Positions 1 through 11,649 of a DNA stretch of 64,000 nucleotides are shown here, piece by piece. This DNA comes from Sphaerisporangium sp. Its GTDB lineage: Bacteria; Actinomycetota; Actinomycetes; Streptosporangiales; Streptosporangiaceae. Both the position numbers and the translations under genes were made by a program. Position 1 is the first letter of the stretch; every line of letters starts with the position of its first letter. Under the pieces are notes generated by a model. That model was not told the DNA's origin. It was given only the letters and a program-made list of their open reading frames with translations, and made no database searches. Where the stretch lies: NCBI GenBank assembly GCA_025964675.1, contig JAOPYI010000255.1, forward strand, positions 28,897 to 92,896. The letters run 5' to 3'.

Positions 1-1455
1 GCGACGACGCTCGCCGTGGCCCTCCGCGTCTCCAAGGCCGACATCCTGGCCAAGCTCTCGCTGACCAGGACGCACTACGCGCTGCTCGCGCGGGACGTCC
101 CCCTCGGCACCGCGAAGAGCGTGCTCGACATGAAGATCGACGGTGTCGCGGCCTCGCCGCAGTACCAGCGGCTCTACCCGGGAGGCGACCTCGCGGGCGG
201 GCTCGTCGGCTTCGTCCAGGACAACGGCGCCGGGGCGACAGGGGTGGAGCAGACGTACGACAAGCTCCTGTCCGGCAAGGACGGCCGTCAGACCATCGAG
301 ATCGGCGGCTCCGGGCAGCGCATCCCCATGACGAGGAGCACCCGGCAGGAGCCGGTCGCCGGCCAGGGGGTCCGGCTGACCATCGACCGTGACATCCAGT
401 GGGCCGCGCAGGAGGCGATCGCCAAGCAGGTCAAGGCCACGGGTGCCCTCAGCGGCAGCGTGATCGTCATGGACGCGCGCAACGCCGAGGTGCTGGCCAT
501 GGCCAACGCCCCCGAGGTCGACCTGGGCAAGTGGAAGACGGCTCCCCCCGCCGACTGGGGCAACCGCGCGGTGTCGGAGGTGTTCGAGCCCGGCAGCACG
601 AACAAGGTCATCACGGCCGCCGCCGCCCTGGAGGCCGGGGCGGTCAGGCCGGAGACCGTGTTCGAGGTCAAGGACAAATACCAGTGCGCCGACCGGGTCC
701 TCAGCGACGCCCACCCGCATCCGCCGGAGCACCTGACCTTCACCGGGATCATCGCAGAGTCCAGCAACGTCGGCACGATCATGGCCGCCGACAAGGTGGG
801 CGACCAGTCGCTGTACAACATGCTCAAGGCGTTCGGCTTCGGCGCGAGGACAGGCGGCGGGTTCTACGGGGAGGAGGCCGGGCTGCTGCCGAAGCGGGAG
901 GCCTGGTCAGGGAGCCAGCGGTGCACGATCGCCTTCGGGCAGGGGGTCTCGGTGACGGCCCTGCAGATGGCGAGCGTCTACCAGACGATCGCCAACGGGG
1001 GAATCCGCGTCACCCCGCAGATCGTGGCCGGCACGGTAGATCAGCACCACAGGCTGGTCCCGGCGAAGCCCGGCAGGCAGACACGCGTGATCAGCCCGAG
1101 TACGGCCAAGGACATCTCGTCGATGCTGGAGGCCGCCGTGAGCGCCAACGGCAGCACGGGTTCGCTCGCCGCCATCAAGGGATACCGGGTAGCGGGTAAA
1201 ACCGGCACCGCAATGCGGTACGACGAGAACTGCCGAGGGTATTGCGGATATACCGCTACGTTTGTGGGGTTCACTCCTGCTGACGCGCCGGGTCTGGTGG
1301 TGCTGGCGGTCATTCAGGCACCCAAGAACGGCCACTTCGGCGGTGAGATCGCCGCGCCTGTGTTCAAGGATGTCATGACGTTCGCGTTGAAGAGCCGCAA
1401 GATTCCGCAGACCGGTACGACCGCTCCATCGGTGCGCATGAGCACCGACGGGTGA
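1..1455 (+). CDS. ftsI: Division-specific penicillin-binding protein FtsI (PBP3), 5'-truncated
   Basis: Class B transpeptidase that cross-links septal peptidoglycan as part of the FtsW/FtsQ divisome. The frame is open from the first base, so the N-terminal cytoplasmic tail, membrane anchor and part of the dimerisation domain lie outside the window; 484 residues are visible. The three penicillin-binding motifs are present: SxxK as STNK (codons at 595-606), SxN as SSN in ESSNVGTI, and KTG in VAGKTGTAM (1198-1206). An N-terminal PBP dimer portion (LTRTHYALLARDVP onward) precedes the transpeptidase domain. The stop overlaps the GTG of murE, as expected in the actinobacterial dcw operon. Only the missing 5' end limits the call. 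Confidence 0.96.
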   Translation, partial: ATTLAVALRVSKADILAKLSLTRTHYALLARDVPLGTAKSVLDMKIDGVAASPQYQRLYPGGDLAGGLVGFVQDNGAGATGVEQTYDKLLSGKDGRQTIEIGGSGQRIPMTRSTRQEPVAGQGVRLTIDRDIQWAAQEAIAKQVKATGALSGSVIVMDARNAEVLAMANAPEVDLGKWKTAPPADWGNRAVSEVFEPGSTNKVITAAAALEAGAVRPETVFEVKDKYQCADRVLSDAHPHPPEHLTFTGIIAESSNVGTIMAADKVGDQSLYNMLKAFGFGARTGGGFYGEEAGLLPKREAWSGSQRCTIAFGQGVSVTALQMASVYQTIANGGIRVTPQIVAGTVDQHHRLVPAKPGRQTRVISPSTAKDISSMLEAAVSANGSTGSLAAIKGYRVAGKTGTAMRYDENCRGYCGYTATFVGFTPADAPGLVVLAVIQAPKNGHFGGEIAAPVFKDVMTFALKSRKIPQTGTTAPSVRMSTDG

Positions 1456-3014
1456 CGGGGGAAGGTACGCTCTCGCCCGTGCGTCCCCCGTCGTCCATTC
1501 GCCCCGCGGCCTGCCCGGTCCGCCCGCTGTCCGGCCTGGCCGCCCTGCTCGGCGCGCCGTCGGGCGGCCCTCGCGCGCCGCTCGCCGCGGTCACCGGCAT
1601 CACCATCGACTCGCGCCAGGTGCAGCGAGGCGATCTGTACGTCGCCCTGCCGGGCACCACCGCCCACGGCGCGGGATTCTCCGGCGACGCCGTCGCCAGG
1701 GGGGCCGTCGCGATCCTGACGGACCCGGCAGGCCAGGACGCCGCGGTCGCGACCGGCGTGCCCGTCCTCGTGGTGCCCGACCCGCGTTCGGTGCTGGGCC
1801 AGGTCGCCGCCTGGGTGTACGGCCGGCCCGCCGCCGGGATCCTCGTCGTCGGCGTCACGGGCACCAGCGGCAAGTCCACCACCTCGTTCCTTCTGGAGGC
1901 CGGCCTGCGGGCCGCGGGGCACCGCACAGGTCTCATCGGAGGCGTCGAGATCCACGCCGGCGACCGCAGCCTGCCTCCCACGCTGACGACGCCGGAGGCC
2001 AGCGACCTGCAGGCCCTGTTCGCGCTGATGCGCGAGGAGGGCGTCACCGCCGCCGCCATGGAGGTGTCGAGCCACGCCCTGGCCCTCGGGCGGGTCGACG
2101 GCGTGTTCTACGACGTGGCGCTGTTCACCAACCTCTCTCAGGACCACCTCGACTTCCACAGCGACCTCGACGACTACTTCCTGACCAAGGTGCGGCTCTT
2201 CACCCCCGAGCTGTGCCGGGCCGGCGTCGTCAACATCGACGACGACCACGGCCGCGAGCTGGTGGGCATCGCGAAGGTCCCGATGACGACGTTCTCGGCC
2301 TCGGGGGCCCCGGAGGCCGACTGGCGGGCGCAGGACGTCCGCCTCGGCGCCGACGGCAGCACCTTCCGGGTGATCGGCCCCGGCGGGATCGAGGCCGACG
2401 TGTCGGTGGCCCTGCCGGGCCCGTTCAACGTCGCCAACACCCTCGGCGCGCTGGTGACCCTCGTGGAGGCCGGGGTGCCGCTCCAGGTCGCCGTGCACGG
2501 CATGGGCACGGTCACCGGCGTCCCCGGCCGCATGGAGCGCGTGCCGGGCGCGCGGGGGTTCCAGGCGATCGTCGACTACTCCCACAAGCCGGGCGCCGTC
2601 GAGTCGGTGCTGCGGGCGCTGCGGGAGGTCACCTCGGGCGACCTGATCATCGTCCTCGGGTGCGGTGGCGACCGCGACCGGGGCAAGCGCCCCATGATGG
2701 GCGAGGCGGCGGCTCGCCTCGCCGACGTGGCGATCCTGACCAGCGACAACCCGCGCACGGAGGATCCCCTGCGGATCCTCGGGGCCATGATAGAGGGCGT
2801 CCTGCGCGTCCCCGGGCACGAGCGGGCACATGTGATCATGGAGCCCGACCGGGCGGCGGCGATCGACCTCGCCATCGGCCGCGCCAGGCCCGGCGACGTG
2901 GTCATCGTCGCGGGCAAGGGCCACGAGCAGGGTCAGTACATCGACGGTGAAGTGCTGCCGTTCGATGACAGGCAGGTCGTCGCCGAGGCGATCAGCAGAC
3001 GTGAGCACATGTGA
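1452..3014 (+). CDS. murE: UDP-MurNAc-tripeptide synthetase MurE
   Basis: Cytoplasmic Mur ligase adding the third stem-peptide residue to UDP-MurNAc-L-Ala-D-Glu. The 520-residue protein has the N-terminal UDP-binding domain (TIDSRQVQRGDLYVAL), the ATP P-loop GVTGTSGKSTT near residue 140, and the C-terminal SDNPRTEDP motif. In known MurE enzymes a DNPR motif marks specificity for meso-diaminopimelate, so mDAP peptidoglycan is inferred. The GTG start at 1452 overlaps the ftsI stop (GTGA), which implies translational coupling; an in-frame GTG at 1479 is a possible alternative. A 108-bp gap follows before murF. Confidence 0.97.
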   Translation: MTGEGTLSPVRPPSSIRPAACPVRPLSGLAALLGAPSGGPRAPLAAVTGITIDSRQVQRGDLYVALPGTTAHGAGFSGDAVARGAVAILTDPAGQDAAVATGVPVLVVPDPRSVLGQVAAWVYGRPAAGILVVGVTGTSGKSTTSFLLEAGLRAAGHRTGLIGGVEIHAGDRSLPPTLTTPEASDLQALFALMREEGVTAAAMEVSSHALALGRVDGVFYDVALFTNLSQDHLDFHSDLDDYFLTKVRLFTPELCRAGVVNIDDDHGRELVGIAKVPMTTFSASGAPEADWRAQDVRLGADGSTFRVIGPGGIEADVSVALPGPFNVANTLGALVTLVEAGVPLQVAVHGMGTVTGVPGRMERVPGARGFQAIVDYSHKPGAVESVLRALREVTSGDLIIVLGCGGDRDRGKRPMMGEAAARLADVAILTSDNPRTEDPLRILGAMIEGVLRVPGHERAHVIMEPDRAAAIDLAIGRARPGDVVIVAGKGHEQGQYIDGEVLPFDDRQVVAEAISRREHM

Positions 3015-3122
3015 CGAGCGGCGTTGTGCGAGGCTGAGGCGGTAGCCCGGCCGGGCGTCCTGGCGAGGCGCCGGTCTCCCCGCACACGCACGAAGACCTG
3101 GTATGGAGAGTAGGGAAAACGA

Positions 3123-4496
3123 ATGATCCCGTTGCCGCTGGCGAGGATCGCCGAGATCACCTCGGGTGCCCTCGCGGGCATGGCCGATCCCCGCGCCGTG
3201 GTCCGCGGGCCCGTCCTGATCGACTCGCGCGCCGCCGAGCCCGGATCGCTCTTCGTGGCGATCAGGGGGGAGCGCGCCGACGGGCACGACTTCGCCGCCC
3301 AGGCCTGCCAGGCTGGCGCGGTCGCCGTGCTCGCGAGCAGGCCCGTGGAGGCGCCCTGCCTGATCGTGGGCGACGTCGTGACGGCGCTGGCCGAGCTCGC
3401 CTCTGCCACGGTCGCCGAGCTGCCGCGCACGACCGTCATCGGCGTCACAGGCTCCGCGGGGAAGACCACCACCAAGGACCTGCTCGCCGGGCTCACGGCC
3501 CTGGTGGGCGACACGATCGCCCCCGTCGGGTCCTTCAACAACGAGCTGGGCCACCCCCTGACGGTGCTCAGGGCGGACGAGAAAACCCGGTTCCTGGTGC
3601 TGGAGCTCAGCGCCCGTGAAGAGGGCCACATCGCCTACCTTGCGCGCATCGCCCCGCCCAAGATCGGCGTGGTGCTCAACGTCGGCACCGCCCACCTCGG
3701 CGTGTTCGGCGGGCGCGAGCAGATCGCCAAAGCGAAGGGCGAGTTGGTCGAGGCGCTGCCCGCGGGCGGCGTGGCCGTTCTCAACGCCGACGACCCGTTC
3801 GTACGGGCCATGGCCGACCGCACCCAGGCCCGCGTGAGCTGGTTCGGCCGCTCCGCCGACGCGGGCGTCCGGGCCGAGGACGAGACCCTGGACGAGCGCG
3901 GCAGGGCGTCGTTCACGCTCAGGACCCCCTCCGGCACCGCTCAGGTGCGGTTGCGCCTGTACGGGGCGCACGCCGTGGAGAACGTCCTCGCCGCCGCGGC
4001 CGCGGCGTACGAGCTGGGCCTCCCGGTGGCGACCATCGCCGAGGAGATGTCGCGGGCCGAGCCGCGCAGCCGCTGGCGCATGGAGGTCACCGACCGCTCC
4101 GACGGCGTGACCGTGATCAACGACGCGTACAACGCCAACCCCGACTCCATGCGGGCGGCGTTCGAGACGCTCGGCGTGCTCGGCAAGGAGCGGCGCAGGT
4201 TCGCCGTGATCGCCTCGCTGCGCGAGCTCGGGGACGAGAGCGACACGTTGAACGAAGGGGTCGGCCGCCTCGCCGCCGAGGCCGGGCTCACCGGCGTGTG
4301 GGTGGTGGGGGAGAACCCCTGGCCGGTCCTCGCGGGCGCCAAGGGAGCGCCCGCGGTCCACGTGCCCGACGCAGCAGCCGCCGCCGCCGAGCTGGCCGCC
4401 GAGCTGCGTCCAGGAGACGTGGTGCTCATCAAGGGCCCGCGCGCCGCCGGTCTGGAAGCCGTCGCTCATGCCCTTCTGGGAGGTGATGCCCGATGA
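3123..4496 (+). CDS. murF: UDP-MurNAc-tripeptide--D-Ala-D-Ala ligase MurF
   Basis: Last cytoplasmic Mur ligase; it joins D-alanyl-D-alanine to UDP-MurNAc-tripeptide using ATP. The 457 residues are typical for the family. The N-terminal MurF-type domain contains [15 protein letters not shown], followed by the P-loop [13 protein letters not shown] near residue 108, the [14 protein letters not shown] helix of the central domain, and the C-terminal domain with [13 protein letters not shown]. The start is ATG after a purine-rich GGAGAGTAGGG stretch. Its end overlaps the mraY start (ATGATG). This is the only upstream Mur junction here with a real gap (3015-3122), in which I see no terminator or convincing promoter. 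Confidence 0.97.
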   Translation: MIPLPLARIAEITSGALAGMADPRAVVRGPVLIDSRAAEPGSLFVAIRGERADGHDFAAQACQAGAVAVLASRPVEAPCLIVGDVVTALAELASATVAELPRTTVIGVTGSAGKTTTKDLLAGLTALVGDTIAPVGSFNNELGHPLTVLRADEKTRFLVLELSAREEGHIAYLARIAPPKIGVVLNVGTAHLGVFGGREQIAKAKGELVEALPAGGVAVLNADDPFVRAMADRTQARVSWFGRSADAGVRAEDETLDERGRASFTLRTPSGTAQVRLRLYGAHAVENVLAAAAAAYELGLPVATIAEEMSRAEPRSRWRMEVTDRSDGVTVINDAYNANPDSMRAAFETLGVLGKERRRFAVIASLRELGDESDTLNEGVGRLAAEAGLTGVWVVGENPWPVLAGAKGAPAVHVPDAAAAAAELAAELRPGDVVLIKGPRAAGLEAVAHALLGGDAR

Positions 4497-5551
4497 TGGA
4501 CGTCCTCGTCGCCGCGGCGGTGGCGCTGCTGCTGTCGATGCTCGGCACCCCGCTGGCGATCAGGCTCTTCAGCCGCAGGGGCTACGGCCAGAACATCCGC
4601 GAGGAGGGCCCCTCGGGGCACCACGAGAAGCGCGGCACGCCCACCATGGGCGGCACGGTCCTCGTCATCGCCGCGCTCATCGGCTTCGCCTGCTCCCACC
4701 TGGCCACCTGGACGCCGCCCACCGCCTCCGCGGTGCTGGTGCTGTTCCTCATGGCCGGTCTCGGCACGGTGGGCTTCCTCGACGACTTCATCAAGATCTA
4801 CAAGCAGCGCAGCCTCGGCCTGCGCAGCGGCGCCAAGGCGCTCGGTCAGCTCATCGTCGGAGCGGTCTTCGCGGTGCTGGTGGTCCGGTTCCCGAACGCC
4901 TACTCCATCACCCCGGCCGAGACGCGTCTTTCGTTCCTGCGGGACTTCGGGCCATCGGTGGGCCTGGTGGTCTTCACGATCTGGGTCCTGATCATGATCG
5001 TCGGCTTCTCCAACGCCGTGAACCTCACCGACGGCCTCGACGGCCTCGCCAGCGGCGCCACCGGGGTGGTCCTGGGCGCCTACGTGCTGATCGGCAACTG
5101 GCAGCTGCGCAACAGCTGCCTGAACCAGCTCGGCCCGAGCTGCTACTGGGTGCGCGACCCGCTCGACCTCGCGGTGGTGGCGGCCGCCGTCCTCGGCGCG
5201 CTCGTCGGCTTCCTGTGGTGGAACGCCCCGCCCGCGAAGATCTTCATGGGCGACACCGGCTCGCTGGCACTCGGCGGCGTGCTCGCGGGGCTGGCGATCA
5301 CCACGCGCACGCAGTTCCTGCTGTTCATCCTGGCGGGCCTGTGCGTCATCATCACCGCCTCGGTGATCATCCAGGTCGGCTTCTTCAAGATGACGGGCAG
5401 ACGGGTCTTCCGCATGGCTCCCCTCCAGCACCACTTCGAGCTCGCGGGCTGGGCGGAGACGACGATCGTGGTGCGGTTCTGGCTGATCGCGGGCCTGTGC
5501 GCCGCCGCCGGCCTCGGGCTCTTCTACGTCGAATGGATGCCCAAGCAATGA
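4493..5551 (+). CDS. mraY: Phospho-MurNAc-pentapeptide translocase MraY
   Basis: Integral membrane enzyme that transfers phospho-MurNAc-pentapeptide to undecaprenyl phosphate, forming lipid I. At 352 residues it has about ten hydrophobic helices and the family motifs [28 protein letters not shown] and [11 protein letters not shown], which carry the Mg-binding aspartates and the histidine motif. An N-terminal GTPxMGG segment is also seen. The ATG at 4493 overlaps the murF stop; a second ATG directly follows at 4496. The gene sits between murF and murD as in other actinobacteria. Confidence 0.98.
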   Translation: MMDVLVAAAVALLLSMLGTPLAIRLFSRRGYGQNIREEGPSGHHEKRGTPTMGGTVLVIAALIGFACSHLATWTPPTASAVLVLFLMAGLGTVGFLDDFIKIYKQRSLGLRSGAKALGQLIVGAVFAVLVVRFPNAYSITPAETRLSFLRDFGPSVGLVVFTIWVLIMIVGFSNAVNLTDGLDGLASGATGVVLGAYVLIGNWQLRNSCLNQLGPSCYWVRDPLDLAVVAAAVLGALVGFLWWNAPPAKIFMGDTGSLALGGVLAGLAITTRTQFLLFILAGLCVIITASVIIQVGFFKMTGRRVFRMAPLQHHFELAGWAETTIVVRFWLIAGLCAAAGLGLFYVEWMPKQ

Positions 5552-6936
5552 CCGCCGCCACCATCTGCGTGGCGGGGCTCGGGGTTTCCGGCGTGGCGGC
5601 CGCGCGCAGCCTCGCCAGGTCCGGCAGTCACGTCATCGTGGTCGAGACGGGCGACGGCGAGCGGCAGCGGGCCTCGGCGGCCGAGCTCGCCGGCCTCGGG
5701 GTGGAGGTGCGGTTCGGCGGCGGGCTGCCCGCCGAGGCGGCCCTGGTCGTGACCTCGCCGGGCTGGCGGCCCGAACACCCCCTTCTGCTGGAGGCGGCGG
5801 CCAAGGGCGTCGAGGTGATCGGCGAGGTCGAGCTGGCCTGGCGGCGAAGGCCCGCCGGAGCCGCGCCCTGGCTGGCCCTGACCGGCACCAACGGCAAGAC
5901 CACGGCGGTGCGCATGCTCACCGCGATGCTGAGGGCCGCGGGACACGACGCGGCGGCCGTGGGCAACGTCGGCATCCCCATCGTGGAGGCCGTCGAGAAA
6001 CCGTACGACGTGCTCGCCGTGGAGCTGTCGAGCTTCCAGCTCCACTGGTCGGCGAGCCTGTCCCCGCGTGCGGCGGCCGTGCTCAACGTGGCCGACGACC
6101 ACCTCGACTGGCACGGCTCGATGGAGCAGTACGCCCGGACCAAGGGCCGCGTCTTCGAGCGTGCCGGGGTCGTCGTGTACAACGCCGACGACCCATGGTC
6201 TACCCGCCTCGCCGCGCCGTACGCCGAGGCGGCGGACGGGCCCGCGCGGGTGGCCGGCTTCACGCTCGGCGTGCCCGCGCGCGGCCAGCTCGGCGTCGTG
6301 GAGGACCTGCTCGTCGACCGTGCCTTCGTCGAGGACCCCGTCGGGGGCGCGGAGGAGCTCGCCACCCTGGCCGACGTCCGCCCGCTCGCGCCGCACAACG
6401 TCGCCAACGCGCTGGCGGCGGCGGCGCTGGCCCGCGCCTACGGCGTCCCGGCCGAGGCCGTACGGCGTGGACTGCTCGGCTACGTGCCCGACCCGCACCG
6501 CATCGCCCACGTCGCGCGGGTCGGCGACGTCGACTACGTGGACGACTCCAAGGCGACCAACCCCCACGCCGCCGCCGCGTCCCTGGCCTCCTACCCCTCG
6601 ATCGTCTGGATCGCGGGCGGCCTCCTCAAGGGCGCCGACGTCGGCGATCTCGTACGCGACGCGGCGGGCCGGCTGCGCGGGGCCGTGCTTCTCGGGGCGG
6701 ACCGGGCACGAATTCGCCAGGCTCTGTCGCGACACGCGGCGAATGTTCCCGTCGTGGAGGTCGAGGGGCAAGACACTGGGGTCATGGACCGTGTCGTCAC
6801 CGAAGCCGCCCGGCTCGCCTCCCCGGGGGACACCGTGCTGCTCGCCCCCGCGGGAGCGTCTCTTGACATGTTCGCCGACTACGGCGCCCGTGGGGAGGCG
6901 TTCGCCCGAGCCGTCCACCGCCTGCCGGTGCGATGA
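5548..6936 (+). CDS. murD: UDP-MurNAc-L-alanine--D-glutamate ligase MurD
   Basis: ATP-dependent ligase adding D-glutamate to UDP-MurNAc-L-Ala. The 462-residue protein begins with a Rossmann-like UDP-binding domain ([17 protein letters not shown]), followed by the ATP-binding P-loop [10 protein letters not shown] near residue 112 and the C-terminal [15 protein letters not shown] motif. I chose ATG 5548 because it forms an ATGA overlap with the mraY stop and begins the conserved domain; the open frame runs further upstream, but that part lies inside mraY. Its stop overlaps the ftsW start. Confidence 0.97.
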   Translation: MTAATICVAGLGVSGVAAARSLARSGSHVIVVETGDGERQRASAAELAGLGVEVRFGGGLPAEAALVVTSPGWRPEHPLLLEAAAKGVEVIGEVELAWRRRPAGAAPWLALTGTNGKTTAVRMLTAMLRAAGHDAAAVGNVGIPIVEAVEKPYDVLAVELSSFQLHWSASLSPRAAAVLNVADDHLDWHGSMEQYARTKGRVFERAGVVVYNADDPWSTRLAAPYAEAADGPARVAGFTLGVPARGQLGVVEDLLVDRAFVEDPVGGAEELATLADVRPLAPHNVANALAAAALARAYGVPAEAVRRGLLGYVPDPHRIAHVARVGDVDYVDDSKATNPHAAAASLASYPSIVWIAGGLLKGADVGDLVRDAAGRLRGAVLLGADRARIRQALSRHAANVPVVEVEGQDTGVMDRVVTEAARLASPGDTVLLAPAGASLDMFADYGARGEAFARAVHRLPVR

Positions 6937-8237
6937 GCGACATCCCGATCGCCCCCGCGAGGGCGGAGGCCTCCGGATGGCGTCGCGAGCGGCTCTCCGC
7001 GCTCGGCGAGCTGCTGAACCGCCCGCTCACGTCCTACTACCTGGTGCTCGGCTGCAGCGCGCTTCTGCTCGCGCTCGGGCTGATGATGGTCCTTTCGGCC
7101 TCCAGCATCGAGGCGCTGCAGGTGAAGGGGGACCCGTTCTACTGGTTCCTCAAGCAGTCGCTGTCGGTCGGCATCGGCGTGCCGGTGATGTGGATCTGCT
7201 CCCGGCTGCCGCCGAGGTTCTTCCGCCTCGCCGGCTATCCGCTGATGGCCATCTCGATCATCGGCCTGATCATGGTCATCTTCATCGGCGAGACCGAGCT
7301 GGGCGCGCAGCGGTGGATCTACATCGGCGGGCTCACCATCCAGCCGTCCGAGCCGGCCAAGCTGGGCCTGGTGCTCTGGGGGGCCGACCTCCTGGCGCGC
7401 AAGGCCAAGGGCGGCCTCATCGAGTGGCGGCAGCTCCTGATCCCGCTCATGCCCGGCACGGCGATCCTCGCCGTCATGGTCATGCTCGGGCGCGACCTCG
7501 GCACCACGCTCGTGCTGATGCTCATCTTCCTGGCGTTGCTGTGGGTCGTCGGCGCGCCGCTGCGGCTGTTCGGCGGCATCCTCGCCGTCGCCACGCTGGC
7601 CACCGTCATCATGATCAGCGTCGAGGGCTACCGCTCGGCCCGCATCGAGGGCTGGCTGGACGTCTGGGGCAACGCCCAGACGTCGGGCTACCAGGCGGCA
7701 CAGGGCCAGATCGCGATGGGCTCCGGCGGCTGGTTCGGGCTAGGCCTCGGCAGCAGCCGGCAGAAGTGGAGCTGGGTGCCGCACGCCGAGAGCGACTTCA
7801 TCTTCTCGATCATCGGCGAGGAGCTCGGACTGATGGGCACCCTGGTGGTGGTCGCCCTCTTCGGCCTCCTCGGGTACGCCGGGCTGCGCGTGGCCTCCCG
7901 GGTGAAGGATCCGTTCATCCGGCTGACGGCCTCCGCCGCGGTGGCCTGGATCGCAGGTCAGGCGATCGTGAACATCGGCGCGGTGATCGGCGTGCTGCCC
8001 ATCACCGGGATTCCGCTGCCGCTTGTGTCGTACGGTGGTTCGGCGCTGTTGCCCACGCTGGCGGCGCTTGGCATGTTGTTGTCGTTCGCCAAGCGCGAGC
8101 CCGGCGCGGCCGACGCGCTCGCCGCCCGTGGACCCGGGCCCGCGGCGCGGGCTCTAAGCTGGCTTGGCCTGGGTCGCCCGCTGGCGATGATTCGCCGTCC
8201 GGGGCGGCTCCGTCCTACATCGAGGCACGTGGAGTGA
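6933..8237 (+). CDS. ftsW: Septal peptidoglycan glycosyltransferase FtsW
   Basis: SEDS-family polytopic membrane protein that polymerises lipid II at the division septum with FtsI. The 434 residues contain about ten transmembrane helices after a roughly 40-residue cytoplasmic N-terminus. Family signatures include [32 protein letters not shown], and near the C-terminus [15 protein letters not shown], the SEDS PxPxxSYGGS box. The ATG overlaps the murD stop (ATGA). Its position between murD and murG favours FtsW over RodA, which is normally encoded elsewhere with its own PBP. Confidence 0.96.
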   Translation: MSDIPIAPARAEASGWRRERLSALGELLNRPLTSYYLVLGCSALLLALGLMMVLSASSIEALQVKGDPFYWFLKQSLSVGIGVPVMWICSRLPPRFFRLAGYPLMAISIIGLIMVIFIGETELGAQRWIYIGGLTIQPSEPAKLGLVLWGADLLARKAKGGLIEWRQLLIPLMPGTAILAVMVMLGRDLGTTLVLMLIFLALLWVVGAPLRLFGGILAVATLATVIMISVEGYRSARIEGWLDVWGNAQTSGYQAAQGQIAMGSGGWFGLGLGSSRQKWSWVPHAESDFIFSIIGEELGLMGTLVVVALFGLLGYAGLRVASRVKDPFIRLTASAAVAWIAGQAIVNIGAVIGVLPITGIPLPLVSYGGSALLPTLAALGMLLSFAKREPGAADALAARGPGPAARALSWLGLGRPLAMIRRPGRLRPTSRHVE

Positions 8238-8247
8238 AAGGACCGAC

Positions 8248-9335
8248 ATGAGGGTGGTCCTCGCAGGCGGCGGTACGGCCGGCCACATCGAACCCGCCCT
8301 GGCGCTGGCCGACGCGCTGCGCAGGCAGGATCCGAGCATCGGGATCACCTGCCTCGGCACCGAGCGCGGGCTCGAGACCAGGCTGGTGCCCGCCCGAGGG
8401 TACGAGCTGGCGCTGGTGCCCGCGGTCCCGCTGCCGCGGGCCATCACGCCGCAGTTGCTGACGGTCCCCGGCCGCCTGGCCGGGGCGATCAACTCGGCCG
8501 CCGGCATCATGGACCGCGTCCAGGCCGACGTGCTGGTCGGCTTCGGGGGGTATGTCGCCACGCCGGCCTACCTCGCCGCGCGGCGCCGCGGGGTGCCGAT
8601 CGTGGTGCACGAGGCCAACCCGCGTCCCGGGCTCGCCAACCGGCTCGGCGCCCGGCTCACCGACCACGTGTTCACCGGCCACCCCGACACCACGCTGCCG
8701 CACTCGGAGTACGTCGGCATCCCGCTGCGCCAGGAGATCGTGGCGCTCGACCGGCTCTCGACGGGCGACAAGGCCAGGTCCTACTTCGGCCTGGAGAACG
8801 ACCGGCCGACGCTGCTGATCTTCGGCGGCTCGCAGGGGGCGCGCGCGATCAACGAGGCCGCCCTCGCGTCCGCGCCCGCCCTGCGCCACGCCGGCGTCCA
8901 GGTGCTGCACGTGATCGGCCCGAAGAACACCGTCGTCCAGGAGCCGCCGCCAGGCGATCCGCAGTACGTCGTGCTTCCCTACGTCGACCGCATGGACCTC
9001 GCCTACGCCGCGGCCGACTTCGTGCTGTGCCGCAGCGGGGCGATGACCTGTGCCGAGCTGACCGCCGTAGGGCTCCCCGCGGCGTACGTCCCGCTGCCGC
9101 ACGGCAACGGCGAGCAGAAGCTCAACGCCACGCCCATCGTCCAGGCCGGGGGAGGGATGATGGTCGACAACGCCGACCTGACCGCCGAGTGGATCATCCA
9201 GACGGTGCTTCCCGTCCTGCGCGATCCCGAGCGGGTCGTGGCGATGTCGGACGCCGCCTCGCGGATGGGCCGCAAGGACGCCGACACCGTGCTGGCACGC
9301 AAGGTCATCGACATCGTGAACACCGGAGGCCGCCG

Positions 9336-9339
<4 letters not shown>
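8248..9339 (+). CDS. murG: MurG, lipid II-forming GlcNAc transferase
   Basis: Peripheral membrane GT-B glycosyltransferase that adds GlcNAc from UDP-GlcNAc to lipid I, giving lipid II. The 363-residue protein starts with the glycine-rich loop [18 protein letters not shown], has [13 protein letters not shown] in the N-terminal acceptor domain, [13 protein letters not shown] at the domain junction, and the donor-site motif [17 protein letters not shown]. Translation starts at ATG 8248 after GTGAAAGGA, 10 bp from the ftsW stop. The stop overlaps murC. Confidence 0.97.
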
Positions 9340-10741
<1,402 letters not shown>

Positions 10742-10745
<4 letters not shown>

Positions 10746-11413
10746 GCCCTTCGGCGTGGCGCACGGCCTTCGCCGTCCTGCTGTCCTGCGGGGTGGTGGG
10801 GGCCGCCGCATGGCTGGTGTTCTTCTCGCCGGTTCTCGGCGTCCGCGATATCGCGATCACCGGGAACGCCGGGCTCCCGGCCGAGCGGGTCCGCGAGGCC
10901 GCCGCCGTGCCCGACCACCAGCCGTTGGCCACCGTCGACCTCGAGCAGGTGCGGCGCAGGATCGCCGCGCTGCGGCAGGTCGGCTCGGTAAGCGTGGAGC
11001 GCAGCTGGCCGAGCACCCTGCGGGTCCGCGTGGTCGAGAGGAGACCGGTGGCCGTGGTCCTCTCCGCCGGCAAGGCGGAGGTGGTCGACCGTCACGGGGT
11101 CGTGATCGAGGTCAGGGACATCGCCCCGGCGGGCCTTCCGACGCTCCACGTCGACCGCTTCGGCCAGGGCGACCCGGCGACCAGGGCCGCGCTCGCGGTC
11201 GCCGCCGGCCTTCCGGAGATTCTCGCGCGCAGGGTCCAGTTGATGCGCGCGACGACGGCGGAGGACGTCTCCCTGCGCCTGGCCGACGGCCGTACGATCA
11301 TGTGGGGCGGGGCCGAGCGCACACGCGACAAGGCGCGCATCGCCCTCACGCTCCTGGAACGCCCGGCCCACAGCTACGACGTCAGCACACCGGATGCCGT
11401 GACAGTCAAGTGA
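10742..11413 (+). CDS. ftsQ: Cell division protein FtsQ (DivIB)
   Basis: Bitopic divisome scaffold that links early and late division proteins. The 223 residues show a very short cytoplasmic tail, one transmembrane helix (residues about 8-27), then a POTRA domain (VRDIAITGNAGLPAERVREA) and the FtsQ beta domain ending in SYDVSTPDAVTVK. GTG 10742 overlaps the murC stop as GTGA and gives the short tail. The cytoplasmic tail is unusually brief for an actinobacterial FtsQ, many of which have long N-terminal extensions; the start choice rests on the overlap alone. Confidence 0.93.
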
Positions 11414-11495
11414 TATGTCCCACAGCCGTACAGGTTTCCGGCAGGAGCGAATGGGACAGGCCGCGACACGCCGGGCGAGCTTGCGGCGCGGTGAG

Positions 11496-11525
11496 TTGAC
11501 CCTGAGGGAGGGGCAACCCTACTGT
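11496..11525 (+). promoter_or_regulatory. Candidate housekeeping promoter of ftsZ
   Basis: TTGACC at 11496-11501 and TACTGT at 11520-11525 are separated by 18 bp and match the principal sigma factor consensus of actinobacteria (TTGACN, TANNNT). They lie in the 236-bp ftsQ-ftsZ gap, giving a leader of about 115 bases. A further TTGACA at 11543-11548 has no good -10 partner. That ftsZ has its own promoters in streptomycetes is established; the assignment here is by inspection. Confidence 0.6.
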
Positions 11526-11549
11526 CCGTATCATTCCTCAGGTTGACAT

Positions 11550-11580
11550 AACTCTAAATCTCAACTTGAGGGTGAGAGTT
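11550..11580. promoter_or_regulatory. Nested inverted repeat in the ftsZ leader
   Basis: AACTCT (11550-11555) and AGAGTT (11575-11580) flank a shorter palindrome CTCAA-C-TTGAG (11560-11570). The element sits just downstream of a TTGACA and 70 bp ahead of the ftsZ start. It could be a protein-binding site or an RNA hairpin in the ftsZ leader; the sequence alone does not decide. Confidence 0.5.
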
Positions 11581-11649
11581 AAACAAGAAGGTCCGGCACC
11601 GTTTCGGGCTTCACGTAATGCAAGTAAACGAGCGGAAAGGCCCCTCGTC

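Noticed and set aside
1314..4469. Very long open frame (over 1000 codons) on the - strand
   Set aside because: It lies antisense to murE and murF, is built from Arg/Gly/His/Asp-rich low-complexity sequence, and has no recognisable domain. Long antisense frames are normal in DNA of this GC content.
4468..5547. Upstream extension of the murD frame through mraY
   Set aside because: Composition is Arg/Pro-rich nonsense; murD begins at the ATGA overlap with mraY.
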